Assembly (NCBI GenBank): GCA_035627615.1
Contig: DASPLL010000072.1
Location: 52,412-116,411, forward strand
Source of the DNA: BRH-c25 sp035627615
Lineage (GTDB): Bacteria; Bacillota; Clostridia; Lutisporales; Lutisporaceae
DNA: 64,000 bases
Direction of reading: 5' to 3'
A program made the position numbers and the translations under genes. Position 1 is the stretch's first letter, and every line of letters begins with the position of its first letter. Under the pieces are notes generated by a model. The model searched no databases. It was not told the DNA's origin and saw only the letters and a list, made by a program, of their open reading frames with translations. Shown here piece after piece: positions 27,377-37,122 of this stretch.

Positions 27377-28741
27377 ATGATGAGATCATTATTTTCAGGT
27401 GTATCAGGACTCAGAGCGCACCAGCAGAAAATGGATGTAATAGGCAACAATATTGCTAACGTAAACACTGTGGGTTTTAAGGCTTCGAGGGTTACCTTCA
27501 GCGACATACTTAACCAGACTATAAGCGGGGCTACCTCTCCTGATTCGAATACGGGGAGAGGCGGCAGAAACCCTATTCAGGTAGGTCTGGGTGTGGTGAT
27601 AAATTCAATAGGTACAATAACAACAGACGGAAGCACAGAAAGCACCGGGTATCAAAATGACCTCTCAATCAGTGGAAACGGTTTCTTTATTGTAAGGAAC
27701 GGAAATGAAGCCTCGTACCAGTTTACCAGGGCAGGGAATTTTACATTGGATGAACTGGGCAACCTTGTGACCTCAGAGGGTATGAATGTATATGGGTGGC
27801 AGGATTACGGCGGAATACAGCAGGAGGATGGGACCTATGAATTTGATACAGACAAATTAGTTGAACCGATCAACCTGTATTCAGATGCGTATAACTATAA
27901 TAAAAAGATAATAGCTGCTGAGGCAACTGAAAATGCGACCTTCAAGGGGAATCTGGATGCTGCGGAGGAAGCACTTGGAACTGCGCTCAACAATATTGGA
28001 ACTACAATACCGGATCCGCAGTTCACAACCACTCTGACTGCATATGACAGCCTTGGCAACGAATATGAGGTAGATGTAGAATTCACCAAGTGTTTTGTCG
28101 ACAGTACAGATGCAGATAATCCCATCACCTCATGGTATTGGCAGATACAGGATTCAGAGGATGTCACCCTGGGAGATGACGCCAGCGGCTATATTCAGTT
28201 TAACAGCAAAGGCAAAATTATCACCGGTGAGGATGGATACTCCACAACTCCTGCTGTAGATTTCATACCTGATGCATTAACAGGTGCGGGTGGATTTCCT
28301 GTAAAGCTTGATTTCAGCAACCTGACGATGAACAGTCAGGACAGTTCAATAAAGTCGGATGATGTAGACGGCTGCCCTTCCGGCACATTGGAGGACTACA
28401 GCATAGGCTCGGACGGGATTATTATGGGCGTTTATTCCAACGGAAAGCAGCAGCCTCTTGGTATGATAGCCCTCGCAAGCTTTGATAATGCCGCAGGACT
28501 TCAGAAAGCCGGTTCCAACACCTATTATGCTACTGCAAATTCCGGAGATTTCACAAATGGAACAATGGCAGGTACCGATGGGGCAGGCACACTGAATGCA
28601 GGGAGCCTTGAGATGTCCAATGTGGATTTGTCCAGCGAGTTCAGCCAGTTAATAATAACCCAGAGAGGCTTCCAGGCAAACAGCAGGATAATAACCGCAT
28701 CGGATGAAATGCTGCAGGAATTGGTAAATCTAAAGAGGTGA
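27377..28741 (+). CDS. flgE: Flagellar hook protein FlgE
   Basis: Structural subunit of the hook. N-terminal rod-type motif MRSLFSGVSGLRAHQQKMDVI and NIANVNTVGFKASR, and the C-terminal LSSEFSQLIITQRGFQANS with DEMLQELVNLKR, are typical. Two adjacent ATG codons (27377 and 27380) follow AAAGGAGG; I take the first. About 454 aa. Confidence 0.94.
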   Translation: MMRSLFSGVSGLRAHQQKMDVIGNNIANVNTVGFKASRVTFSDILNQTISGATSPDSNTGRGGRNPIQVGLGVVINSIGTITTDGSTESTGYQNDLSISGNGFFIVRNGNEASYQFTRAGNFTLDELGNLVTSEGMNVYGWQDYGGIQQEDGTYEFDTDKLVEPINLYSDAYNYNKKIIAAEATENATFKGNLDAAEEALGTALNNIGTTIPDPQFTTTLTAYDSLGNEYEVDVEFTKCFVDSTDADNPITSWYWQIQDSEDVTLGDDASGYIQFNSKGKIITGEDGYSTTPAVDFIPDALTGAGGFPVKLDFSNLTMNSQDSSIKSDDVDGCPSGTLEDYSIGSDGIIMGVYSNGKQQPLGMIALASFDNAAGLQKAGSNTYYATANSGDFTNGTMAGTDGAGTLNAGSLEMSNVDLSSEFSQLIITQRGFQANSRIITASDEMLQELVNLKR

Positions 28742-28745
28742 TGAT

Positions 28746-30257
28746 ATGAGTTCAACCTTTTCTTGTTATCAGATCGCAAAATCGGGAGTATACACAAGCC
28801 AGAGAGCTTTGGAGGTTATAGGGCACAATCTGTCCAATGCTGATACTGTAGGATATGTTAGGCAGCAAATGTTGCAAGCAGATAACAGACCGCAAATATA
28901 CTCTGGAAAACAGATAGGTACAGGAACGTCGGTAAGTGAAATAAGGCAGGTAAGGAGTGCTTTTCTTGATAATGCCTACCGTAAGGAGAACAGCTTGAAG
29001 GGGTATTGGAACGCAAGGCAAAGTACCATTGAAGACGTAGAATCGATTCTTGATTCATTATCTGAAAACAATGGACTGGGCGCAGCAATTGATGATTTTT
29101 TTCAGGGCTGGGAAGAGCTTGCCAAGGACCCGGAGGATAGAACATCCCGTGAAGCGGTAGTTGAATATGGAAATTATTTCGCCGAAATAGTCAATGAAAT
29201 AGCTGAGCAGCTGGACCAGCTGCAATCGAACCTGGATGAACAGATAAACTCACTGGTTAGTGAGATAAACTCCATAGCTGACCAGGTAGCAGAATTAAAT
29301 CAGATAATCCTTGTAAACGAAAATAACGGGCAGAATGCAAATGATTACAGGGATCAACGAAATTTGCTGCTGGATACACTTTCCGGGTATATGGGAATAG
29401 AAGTAACAGAAGCGGAAAACGGCATGATTAATGTTTATGCAGGAGGCCGCAGTATTGTAAGAGGTAATAATTCCTGTCATATGGACTGCAGCTATAACAC
29501 TTCAAATGGCTCGTTTGCAACTGTTGTTTGGGAAAACTCCGGCGAAGAGGTCAGGTTGAAGGATGGAAAGCTGTTTGGCTTTATTGAAGCCCGGGGTGAT
29601 GTGTATGGCGGTGAAGGCAGTGTTGACAACGGTTCACCTATAGAGTCGGCTGTTGTAGATGATGATTCAGATTCATATACCTTTTCTTCTGAATCAATGA
29701 ATTTCATTTCCGAGTTGCGGACTGGACTCAACATGCTTGTTAGTCTCATGACAAGAAAGATAAATTCCATACACGGGCAGGGCAAAGGTCTGGATGGCAG
29801 TAACGGATTGAGCTTCTTTGCAAGGATAGATGAGAATCTGCCCTTTGAAGCAGGAAATATCAAAGTAAATCCGGAGCTTTCAGACCCGAACAAAATAGCA
29901 GCCTCAAGAACCGGTTCAGCCGGAGATGCCGATATCGCAAATGAAATTGTTGATTTCAGAAATATTGATTATTTCAAGAATGACTCATTGAAAATGAACA
30001 TTAATGATTTTTATAACCTTCTTGTTGACTGGGTCGGAACTGCCGGTCAGGAAGCCGCGTCATTTTTCGACAATCAGAGCACACTGGTGCTGCTGGCAGA
30101 TAATAACAGGCAATCAGTTTCTGCTGTATCTATGGATGAAGAGCTTGCAAACATGATTAAATACCAGCATTCGTATAATGCCAGTGCAAGAGTAATGACC
30201 ACAATCGATTCCATGATGGAGAATATAATAAACAGTATGGGCAGAGCGGGGAGGTAA
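28746..30257 (+). CDS. flgK: Flagellar hook-associated protein FlgK, first copy
   Basis: Hook-filament junction protein of 503 aa. N-terminus YQIAKSGVYTSQRALEVIGHNLSNADTVGY-type motif (residues about 6-37) and C-terminus VSMDEELANMIKYQHSYNA with ARVMTTIDSMMENIIN show the family. Unlike the usual order it is followed at once by a second flgK rather than flgL. It is four bases after flgE. Confidence 0.9.
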   Translation: MSSTFSCYQIAKSGVYTSQRALEVIGHNLSNADTVGYVRQQMLQADNRPQIYSGKQIGTGTSVSEIRQVRSAFLDNAYRKENSLKGYWNARQSTIEDVESILDSLSENNGLGAAIDDFFQGWEELAKDPEDRTSREAVVEYGNYFAEIVNEIAEQLDQLQSNLDEQINSLVSEINSIADQVAELNQIILVNENNGQNANDYRDQRNLLLDTLSGYMGIEVTEAENGMINVYAGGRSIVRGNNSCHMDCSYNTSNGSFATVVWENSGEEVRLKDGKLFGFIEARGDVYGGEGSVDNGSPIESAVVDDDSDSYTFSSESMNFISELRTGLNMLVSLMTRKINSIHGQGKGLDGSNGLSFFARIDENLPFEAGNIKVNPELSDPNKIAASRTGSAGDADIANEIVDFRNIDYFKNDSLKMNINDFYNLLVDWVGTAGQEAASFFDNQSTLVLLADNNRQSVSAVSMDEELANMIKYQHSYNASARVMTTIDSMMENIINSMGRAGR

Positions 30258-30262
30258 TAAGC

Positions 30263-31801
30263 ATGAGTTCATTCCTGGGCTTGAATATAGCAATGAAAGG
30301 TATTTTTGCCAGCCAGAGATCCATATATGTAGTGGATCACAATATAAGCAACGCCGATACAGAAGGCTACTCGAGGCAGATAAGCGGCCAGACTGCCTCA
30401 TTGCCCCTTAAGGCAGGCAGGAATCTGGGCATGATAGGAACCGGTGTAAACAGCACTGATGTAACAAGGATCAGAGATATATTTCTTGACAAGCGCTACT
30501 GGGAGCAGAACCCCAAATACGGGGAGTGGAATGTGAAGAGCAGTTCCCTATATCAAATTGAAGCAATTATGAATGAAACCTCGGAGAATGGACTGAATGG
30601 TGTAATGGCATTATTTATCTCATCAATGGAGGAGTTGTGTAAATACCCTGAAAGCGATGAAGTCAGAACAATTATTAGACAAAACGGTGAAGCTCTCTGT
30701 AAGTATCTGAATAGCTCGGCAGCAACCTTGACAGACTTCAGGGAAGATTATAATCAGTGTGTCAAGATCAAGATCAATGAAATAAACTCCTGCGCAAAAC
30801 AAATACGGGATCTGAATGAGCAGATATATAAGGCGGAGCTTAACGGAACAATTGCCAATGATCTGAGAGATAAAAGGGATTTGCTGGTAGATAAGCTTTC
30901 ACAGATTGCAGATGTTGAAGTAAATGAAATAAAAACCGGCACCCTGCCCGATGGAAGACAGGATATACGGTTCCAGGTGACAATAAATGGTCAGAATCTG
31001 GTAAGTCATTTCCAGGTAAATGAGCTTCAATGCTATGAAATCGATGATGATTCAATTAACAATGGAATGTATGGAATCAAGTGGGAGAATACGGGAAACG
31101 AGATCAGAATAGAAGGCGGGGAATTAAAGGCATATCTCGATCTGAGGGATGGCAATGGAGAAAAAGGAAGCTATAAAGGTGTACCTTATTATATGAATAT
31201 GCTGGATACCTTCGCAAGCACCCTTGCAAAAGCATTCAATGAAGGTATATATGCAGATGGAATACAGCAATGCAGCGGACATGCGGCAGGCTATGGCCTG
31301 GATGGCAGTACGGGTGTGAGATTCTTTACCTGTAATGGCATGAGCTCTGAGGAATTCATGGAAAGCGGTGCAGATACAGGGTCGATTTATTCAAATATAA
31401 GTGCAGCAAATATATCGGTTTCATCTGATATTTTGGCTGATACAGATAAATTGGCTGCTGCTTCATCATCCGGAGGAGCAGGTAATAGTGAAAATGCCGA
31501 TATACTGCTTTCAATTTTCAGCGACAGCGGTGTATTTGATGAAGGCATGCCGGAGGACTATATAAACACGATTGTCTCAAATATGGGTATAAATTCCGAT
31601 TATGCCTCACGTCTGTCAGATACACAGGAAAGTATACTTAATAAAATAGAAAACAGCAGGATATCGGTATCGGGGGTATCTCTCGATGAGGAAACGACAA
31701 AGCTGGTAAAATACCAGCAGACTTATAATGCCGCTTCAAAAATGATAAGTGTGCTGGATGAATTACTGGATACCACAATTAATAAAATGGGTATGGGTTA
31801 A
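30263..31801 (+). CDS. flgK: Flagellar hook-associated protein FlgK, second copy
   Basis: A second FlgK-family protein, 512 aa, with GLNIAMKGIFASQRSIYVVD and ISNADTEGYSRQ at the N-terminus and VSLDEETTKLVKYQQTYNA at the C-terminus. It is clearly diverged from the first copy in the middle, so this is an old duplication rather than a recent repeat. Possible roles: a two-part junction or a copy specialised for another filament. Confidence 0.9.
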   Translation: MSSFLGLNIAMKGIFASQRSIYVVDHNISNADTEGYSRQISGQTASLPLKAGRNLGMIGTGVNSTDVTRIRDIFLDKRYWEQNPKYGEWNVKSSSLYQIEAIMNETSENGLNGVMALFISSMEELCKYPESDEVRTIIRQNGEALCKYLNSSAATLTDFREDYNQCVKIKINEINSCAKQIRDLNEQIYKAELNGTIANDLRDKRDLLVDKLSQIADVEVNEIKTGTLPDGRQDIRFQVTINGQNLVSHFQVNELQCYEIDDDSINNGMYGIKWENTGNEIRIEGGELKAYLDLRDGNGEKGSYKGVPYYMNMLDTFASTLAKAFNEGIYADGIQQCSGHAAGYGLDGSTGVRFFTCNGMSSEEFMESGADTGSIYSNISAANISVSSDILADTDKLAAASSSGGAGNSENADILLSIFSDSGVFDEGMPEDYINTIVSNMGINSDYASRLSDTQESILNKIENSRISVSGVSLDEETTKLVKYQQTYNAASKMISVLDELLDTTINKMGMG

Positions 31802-31830
31802 CTATAAACTATATATGAAGGAGTGGTAAA

Positions 31831-32889
31831 ATGCGTATCACCAATGGTATGATGATCAACAACATGCTATGGGGATTAAACAACAATCTTACAAAATTGG
31901 AAAAAGCACAGAAGCAGATAACCTCAGGGACACAGATACAGGTTGCCTCAGATGATCCTGTACTGGCTGCGAGAGTATTAAGGATGCGCAGTTATGTTAA
32001 TGAAACTGCACAACTGCAGAAGAATGCAGATGATGCAGTATCCTGGATGGAATTTTGTGATAGTGCCCTGGATGGGTTGGGGGATGCCGTAGAAGACATA
32101 AAAGTGCTTGTAATACAAGCTGCCAATGATACATATAATGAGGAAGATCTTCAGTCAATAAAGTCACAAATCATTGAAATAAAAAAGGGAATCATGGACC
32201 TTGGCAATTCCAGCTTTAGCGGGAGATATGTTTTTGCAGGCTTTGATACCGATGAAGCTCCTTTCGTAGCGGAAAACACTGCAATAGGAGATATGATAAT
32301 GTACCGAGGCAAATACTTATCCCTTGGCGGGATCGTTCCGGCTTCAGTTTCAGATGAAGACTACATAAGCTTCTATCTGAGCAATAAGGATAATTGTGTG
32401 ACCGGCAGCGTCAAAGAAGAAATCGAATATAAAATAGGAGCTTCAAACAAAGTTTGCATAAACGCTGAAGGAAATGAAATTTTCGGGCAGGAAGGCAGCA
32501 GCATTTTTGACAGTATCAAGAAGCTGGAGCTGGCATTAAGTGGTGAAACAAGCTACAAAACAGCGGTTTATAGTGAAGGACCGCCGGAAGAAGTGACTAT
32601 AGAGACCCATGAGCTCGATATAAGCAGTGTTTTGAGCGATTTGGAGGAGGATACCGGCAGGTTGTTAAAGGCAAGAACAGATTTGGGAGCCAGAACCAGT
32701 TATGTAAAGCTTACGCAGAACTGTTTATCAAACAATTATACTATTTTTACAGAGCTGCTCAGCAAGAATGAGGATGCGGATTATGCAGAGACAGCAATCA
32801 AGCTTTCCACAGCCGAAACAATATATAACGCATCACTTTCAGCCGGTTCCAAGGTAATACTACATAGTCTCCTTGATTTTCTTGGTTAA
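31831..32889 (+). CDS. flgL: Flagellar hook-associated protein FlgL
   Basis: Second junction protein, 352 aa, flagellin-like at both ends: MRITNGMMINNMLWGLNNN with KAQKQITSGTQIQVASDDP at the N-terminus, and a C-terminal coiled helix (ETAIKLSTAETIYNASLSAG). Start by AAGGAG. It follows the flgK pair. Confidence 0.9.
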   Translation: MRITNGMMINNMLWGLNNNLTKLEKAQKQITSGTQIQVASDDPVLAARVLRMRSYVNETAQLQKNADDAVSWMEFCDSALDGLGDAVEDIKVLVIQAANDTYNEEDLQSIKSQIIEIKKGIMDLGNSSFSGRYVFAGFDTDEAPFVAENTAIGDMIMYRGKYLSLGGIVPASVSDEDYISFYLSNKDNCVTGSVKEEIEYKIGASNKVCINAEGNEIFGQEGSSIFDSIKKLELALSGETSYKTAVYSEGPPEEVTIETHELDISSVLSDLEEDTGRLLKARTDLGARTSYVKLTQNCLSNNYTIFTELLSKNEDADYAETAIKLSTAETIYNASLSAGSKVILHSLLDFLG

Positions 32890-32904
32890 AGTGAGGTGCA
32901 GAAA

Positions 32905-34785
32905 ATGAGTTCAATCAGTAATACAACACGGATTAGCGGTTTGGTGAGCGGTATGGATATTGACTCTATGGTTGCGAAGCTGATGGATGCTGAAAGGCTA
33001 CCTCTGGACAAGCTCTACAGAGAGAAGCAGCTTACAGAGTGTAGACAGGATGCTTACAGGGAGATATCCAATGCATTAAGAGCCTTCAATGATAAGTATT
33101 TTGATATTCTTAACAGAGACAGCTATATGCTTACACAATCAGCATACAACAGCTTTTCCACCACTATAAGCGATCCCTTGTCAGTAAAGGTAACACCAGG
33201 ATCAGGAGTTAAATCAGGCTCCCATTCTATAAAGGTAAGCAATCTGGCAACTGCAGCAAAGTACAAAAGCACTGCAGCTGTATCAAAGGATATTATTGCA
33301 GCTGCTGAACCGGATTTTGCCGCTGCGGCAGGAAAAGAAATCGTTCTGGAGCTGGATGGGGAAAAATACAGCCTGGAGCTTGGAACAGAAATGTCGAGTA
33401 TAGAAGACCTCCAGAGCGCTGTTGATAAAGCTGTCGGAGAAGGAAAGGTCGAAATAACCCTGGACGACAGTGGGTATATAGTGGTATCTGCAGCTGCGGA
33501 CAGCGGTGTGGGCAAGATCACTATCAGCGGGGAAGCTGACAGTGCTTTACCTTCTCTGGGCTTTACGGACGGAGCAAATCTAAGCAACAGGATCAGTATA
33601 TCAGACACCCTTGAAACGTTGTCGGGAAAAATGGAGGTTCCACTTAGCTTCACTTCAGACGGCAAACTAATATTTTCCATAAACGGCACAAATTTCGAAT
33701 TTGATAAAACTGATACATTGACTGATATGATGGATGAAATAAATAGCAGTTCTGCGGGCGTGACAATGGAATACAGCCAGATATCCGATACCTTAACATT
33801 AACAGCCAAAAAGACCGGAGCAGGCAACAGAATAAATCTTTCCGAAGCAGAGAGCAGCTTTTTTGAGAGCACAGGTGTGACTAACTACACGGCCGGTGAA
33901 GATGCCGAAGTATATCTGGATGGTGAAAAGCTGGTAAGGAGCGGCAACACAATCACAGCCGGCGGTGTGACCTATGAGCTGCTGAGTGAAACCACTACAA
34001 ATGTATCAGTATCAATTTCCCTTGATACTGATGACATTTATGAGAAAATTGAGACATTTGTCAATGATTATAATGCATTAATAGACACTATAAATGACAA
34101 ACTGACTGAGGAATATGACAGGGACTATCCTCCGCTTACCAGTGAAGAAAAGGAAGCTATGTCGGAAGATGAGATCGAACTGTGGGAATCCAAGGCAAAG
34201 ACCGGCTTGCTGCATAACGATTCAATATTAAAAAAACTTACAGATGATATGCGTTCCGCACTTTATGTGTCAATCGAAGGTATGTCAAAAAGCTTGTATA
34301 ACATTGGAATCACTACATCCAGCAGCTATAGTGACAAAGGAAAACTAATAATAAACCAGGAGGTTTTAAAGGAAGCTATAAAAAACAATCCTTCTGAGGT
34401 TGTGAATATTTTCTCAAAACAGTCGGAAACCCACTCGGGTACGGTTTCGGTACGCTCCCTGAACAGTGCTGAGAGAGCTGTAAGGACTAGGGAGGAAGGA
34501 ATTGCACATAGACTTTTTGATATAATGCAGGACTGCATATCTACATACAGGGATTCCTCTGGGAGAAAAGGCACATTGATTGAGAAAGCCGGTCTGGAGG
34601 ATGATCCAACAGAATTCAGTAATCTAATGTATGATGAGGTTCTTGATTATGAGGAGCAAATAGAGAAGTTTCTTGACAGACTGGCAGAAAAAGAGGAGCA
34701 ATATTATGCAAGATTTACAGAAATGGAGACTTATATAAGCAATATGAATGCACAGCTCAGTTCACTTCAATCGATACTTGCATAA
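32905..34785 (+). CDS. fliD: Flagellar filament cap FliD
   Basis: Filament cap of 626 aa that guides flagellin assembly. The N-terminal RISGLVSGMDIDSMVAKLMDAE-type motif (residues about 9-30) and the C-terminal half with IETFVNDYNALIDTINDKL and a terminal coiled coil (EKEEQYYARFTEMETYIS) are typical. I use ATG 32905 after GTGAGGTG. The middle is domain-rich and serine/threonine-rich. Confidence 0.92.
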   Translation: MSSISNTTRISGLVSGMDIDSMVAKLMDAERLPLDKLYREKQLTECRQDAYREISNALRAFNDKYFDILNRDSYMLTQSAYNSFSTTISDPLSVKVTPGSGVKSGSHSIKVSNLATAAKYKSTAAVSKDIIAAAEPDFAAAAGKEIVLELDGEKYSLELGTEMSSIEDLQSAVDKAVGEGKVEITLDDSGYIVVSAAADSGVGKITISGEADSALPSLGFTDGANLSNRISISDTLETLSGKMEVPLSFTSDGKLIFSINGTNFEFDKTDTLTDMMDEINSSSAGVTMEYSQISDTLTLTAKKTGAGNRINLSEAESSFFESTGVTNYTAGEDAEVYLDGEKLVRSGNTITAGGVTYELLSETTTNVSVSISLDTDDIYEKIETFVNDYNALIDTINDKLTEEYDRDYPPLTSEEKEAMSEDEIELWESKAKTGLLHNDSILKKLTDDMRSALYVSIEGMSKSLYNIGITTSSSYSDKGKLIINQEVLKEAIKNNPSEVVNIFSKQSETHSGTVSVRSLNSAERAVRTREEGIAHRLFDIMQDCISTYRDSSGRKGTLIEKAGLEDDPTEFSNLMYDEVLDYEEQIEKFLDRLAEKEEQYYARFTEMETYISNMNAQLSSLQSILA

Positions 34786-34796
34786 AGGGGTGTAAT

Positions 34797-35219
34797 ATGA
34801 ATGCAGTTGAATACAAAAAATCTCTGATCATAATGCTTAGCCTGACAGAAAAAATTTATAACAACACATTATATCAATGTCAGGCACTGAAATCAAATAA
34901 CCTGGAACTTCTTGGCAGCCTTTTGAAGGAGCAGCAGGAAAACATAAATAAGCTGCCGGAATATAAAGGTTCACATCAATTGACTGCCTGCCATGCGGAG
35001 GATGCTGAAATCGAAAGCATTGAAGAAAATATCAATTTGATGCTTGATATAATAATAAAAACAATAATTTCAAATATATCCATTGCAAAAAAGCAAAAAG
35101 ATGAAATAGGCAGTTCCATATGTCTGCTGAAGGTAAACAGGAATACCATAAGGAACGGATACTTCAAAAAGAGCAGTCAGCAGTACGGATATTTCATTGA
35201 TAAAAAAATTGGAAGATAG
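34797..35219 (+). CDS. Probable flagellar export chaperone (FlgN/FliT-like)
   Basis: A 140-aa helical protein 11 bases after fliD. The C-terminal pattern RNTIRNGYFKKSSQQYGYFIDKK resembles the end of FlgN-type chaperones, which bind FlgK, FlgL or FliD before export. The assignment rests mainly on helical content, size and position. Confidence 0.55.
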   Translation: MNAVEYKKSLIIMLSLTEKIYNNTLYQCQALKSNNLELLGSLLKEQQENINKLPEYKGSHQLTACHAEDAEIESIEENINLMLDIIIKTIISNISIAKKQKDEIGSSICLLKVNRNTIRNGYFKKSSQQYGYFIDKKIGR

Positions 35220-35221
35220 CT

Positions 35222-35267
35222 TAATAATAAAAAGGCCTGCAAAAAATGCATGCCTTTTTATTATTAT
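35222..35267 (+). terminator. Terminator of the flagellar operon
   Basis: AATAATAAAAAGGC pairs with GCCTTTTTATTATT around a short GC-poor loop. Confidence 0.88.
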
Positions 35268-35272
35268 ATAAT

Positions 35273-35300
35273 TTTGCCACAATTTTGCGGAGATTTATAA
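35273..35300 (+). promoter_or_regulatory. Direct-repeat box, copy 2, and exporter promoter
   Basis: TTGCCACA (35274) and TTGCGGAG (35285) are 11 bases apart and match the box at 24326 in 23 of 24 positions. A -10-like TATAAT (35295-35300) overlaps the end, and no good -35 is present, so the box probably binds an activator in place of the -35. Confidence 0.6.
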
Positions 35301-35324
35301 TAAAGAAAAGAGGTAGAATTGAGT

Positions 35325-35381
35325 ATGAAAGCGAAAATATATATAAGCAACCGGAAAGATGCAAGGAGGTATAGTCAATGA
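35325..35381 (+). CDS. Possible leader peptide of 18 aa
   Basis: ATG 35325 opens an 18-codon frame (MKAKIYISNRKDARRYSQ). Its TGA overlaps the ATG of the next gene (ATGA at 35378-35381), and that gene's RBS AAGGAGG lies within the leader. This arrangement suggests translational coupling; no conserved family is recognised. Confidence 0.35.
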   Translation: MKAKIYISNRKDARRYSQ

Positions 35382-37111
35382 ATTCAAACATGGGGGTCAG
35401 CAGTAAACCTGCAGGTAAATTGCCTGTAAAAAAGCTGATAATAATCGCTATAGCTTTACTGCTTATTGCAGCAATAACATTTGCAGGTATTAATTATTTC
35501 AAATCAAAAGGTGCAAAAAACGCTGCTGTTCAGCAGGCAACCGCTTCCGCACAGGTGGGAGACCTGACTGTTTCAGTATCAGGCTCCGGGCCTATAAGCT
35601 CTGCGAACAAATATGATCTGACATCCAATGTAAACGGAACTCTTACAAAGATATATTTCAAGGATGGCGACAAGGTCAAGGCCGGTGACCTGATTTTTGA
35701 AATAGATGACAAGGATACACAGCTCCAGATAAAGCAGCTTCATAACAGTATCGCACAGGCACAGCTTACCAGGGACAGTAATATTAAGGATCTCGAGTCA
35801 AGCACTGTCACAGCTCCTATTGACGGAGAAATACTGGATGTTCAGATAAAGGAAGGAGACAACATTTCAAACAACAGTACTTTGCTTACCATAACGGATA
35901 AGTCAAAGCTGAAGCTTCTGGTTCCCTTCAACAATACATATAGAAATAAGCTCTCTGTTGGACAGAAGGTAACAGTAAACGCATATGATTCAGACAAAGA
36001 TGAGCTGTTTGTTGTGGAAGGCAGCATCTCAAGCATCAGTACTCCCAGCTATAGTACAAGTAACGGTGCGGAAGTTTATAACGTTGATGTGATAATGGAC
36101 AATTCCAGTTCCTTGAAGGAAGGAATGATCGGAAATGTTGAGATAAATATAGACGGATTTATTGCCAAAAGTAAAGGCAGCAATACTCTCAGCTACTTGA
36201 AGAGCATGACGGTCAAGGCTGCATCGGGAGGAACTTTAAGCAAGCTGAACGTTCAGAATGGCCAGAACGTCAAAAAAGGCGATATACTGGCAGAGCTTGA
36301 TAACGATGACCTGGAGCTTACTATTCAGACAGATAACCTGAAGCTGGAGGACCTGGGCCTGGAGCTCCAGACCGTAGAAGAAAGGCTCCTGGATTTCAAA
36401 ATATATGCCCCCTTTGACGGAACCTTCACTTTAAACGATATAGAACAGGGAAACAGTATCAAGCAGGGGGATATACTCGGCAGCGTAGCAAATTACGATA
36501 CAATGGAATTCATCATAGATGTTGATGAACTGGATATCGCCAAAATCCAGACCGGTCAGAATGCCAATGTAACGATAGACGCTCTTTCTGAAACGACTGA
36601 CAAACCTCTGAAAGGAACTGTTTCTAAAATTGCGGTAGAGGGAACCTCCTCTAATGGAGTATCAACTTACCCGGTAACTATCCAGATCGAAAAAAATCCA
36701 GCCCTTAAAGGCAGTATGAGTGCAAATGCTGAAATAGTAGTCAGCCAGAAAACAAATATATTGTATGTTCCTGTTGATGCGGTTACGAAACGAAACGGTA
36801 AGAGCTTTGTAAGGGTCGTAAGCACAGCAGCCGCTGCGGACAAGAATGCCAATAGTCCTGATAATGAAGGAAAGTCTGAAACAACCAAGAAGGTGAATAA
36901 CCAGAAGAATGGTGAGCAGCAGCAAATAGAGATGCGTGAAGTAAAAACAGGGATAAGTAATGCAGAATACATAGAAATAACAAGCGGATTGAAAGAAGGA
37001 GAAAAAGTTGTCGTAACATCTGCATCAGGCTCCGGTAATAATATGCAGAACCGGATGATGATTATGGGCGGTCCTCCATCAGGCGGCGGTAATGTCAGAA
37101 GGTCTAATTAG
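35378..37111 (+). CDS. MacA/HlyD-type periplasmic-adaptor-like subunit
   Basis: Membrane-fusion protein of 577 aa. A single N-terminal transmembrane helix (about 23-43) is followed by lipoyl/barrel-sandwich segments (GTLTKIYFKDGDKVKAGDL and again GGTLSKLNVQNGQNVKKGDI, an unusual duplication) and beta-barrel domains, ending in a Gly/Met-rich tail. In an organism with one membrane such proteins connect an ABC exporter to the wall or to a TolC-like partner. First gene of an operon with the ATPase and permease. Confidence 0.88.
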   Translation: MNSNMGVSSKPAGKLPVKKLIIIAIALLLIAAITFAGINYFKSKGAKNAAVQQATASAQVGDLTVSVSGSGPISSANKYDLTSNVNGTLTKIYFKDGDKVKAGDLIFEIDDKDTQLQIKQLHNSIAQAQLTRDSNIKDLESSTVTAPIDGEILDVQIKEGDNISNNSTLLTITDKSKLKLLVPFNNTYRNKLSVGQKVTVNAYDSDKDELFVVEGSISSISTPSYSTSNGAEVYNVDVIMDNSSSLKEGMIGNVEINIDGFIAKSKGSNTLSYLKSMTVKAASGGTLSKLNVQNGQNVKKGDILAELDNDDLELTIQTDNLKLEDLGLELQTVEERLLDFKIYAPFDGTFTLNDIEQGNSIKQGDILGSVANYDTMEFIIDVDELDIAKIQTGQNANVTIDALSETTDKPLKGTVSKIAVEGTSSNGVSTYPVTIQIEKNPALKGSMSANAEIVVSQKTNILYVPVDAVTKRNGKSFVRVVSTAAAADKNANSPDNEGKSETTKKVNNQKNGEQQQIEMREVKTGISNAEYIEITSGLKEGEKVVVTSASGSGNNMQNRMMIMGGPPSGGGNVRRSN

Positions 37112-37122
37112 GAGGGGAATCC

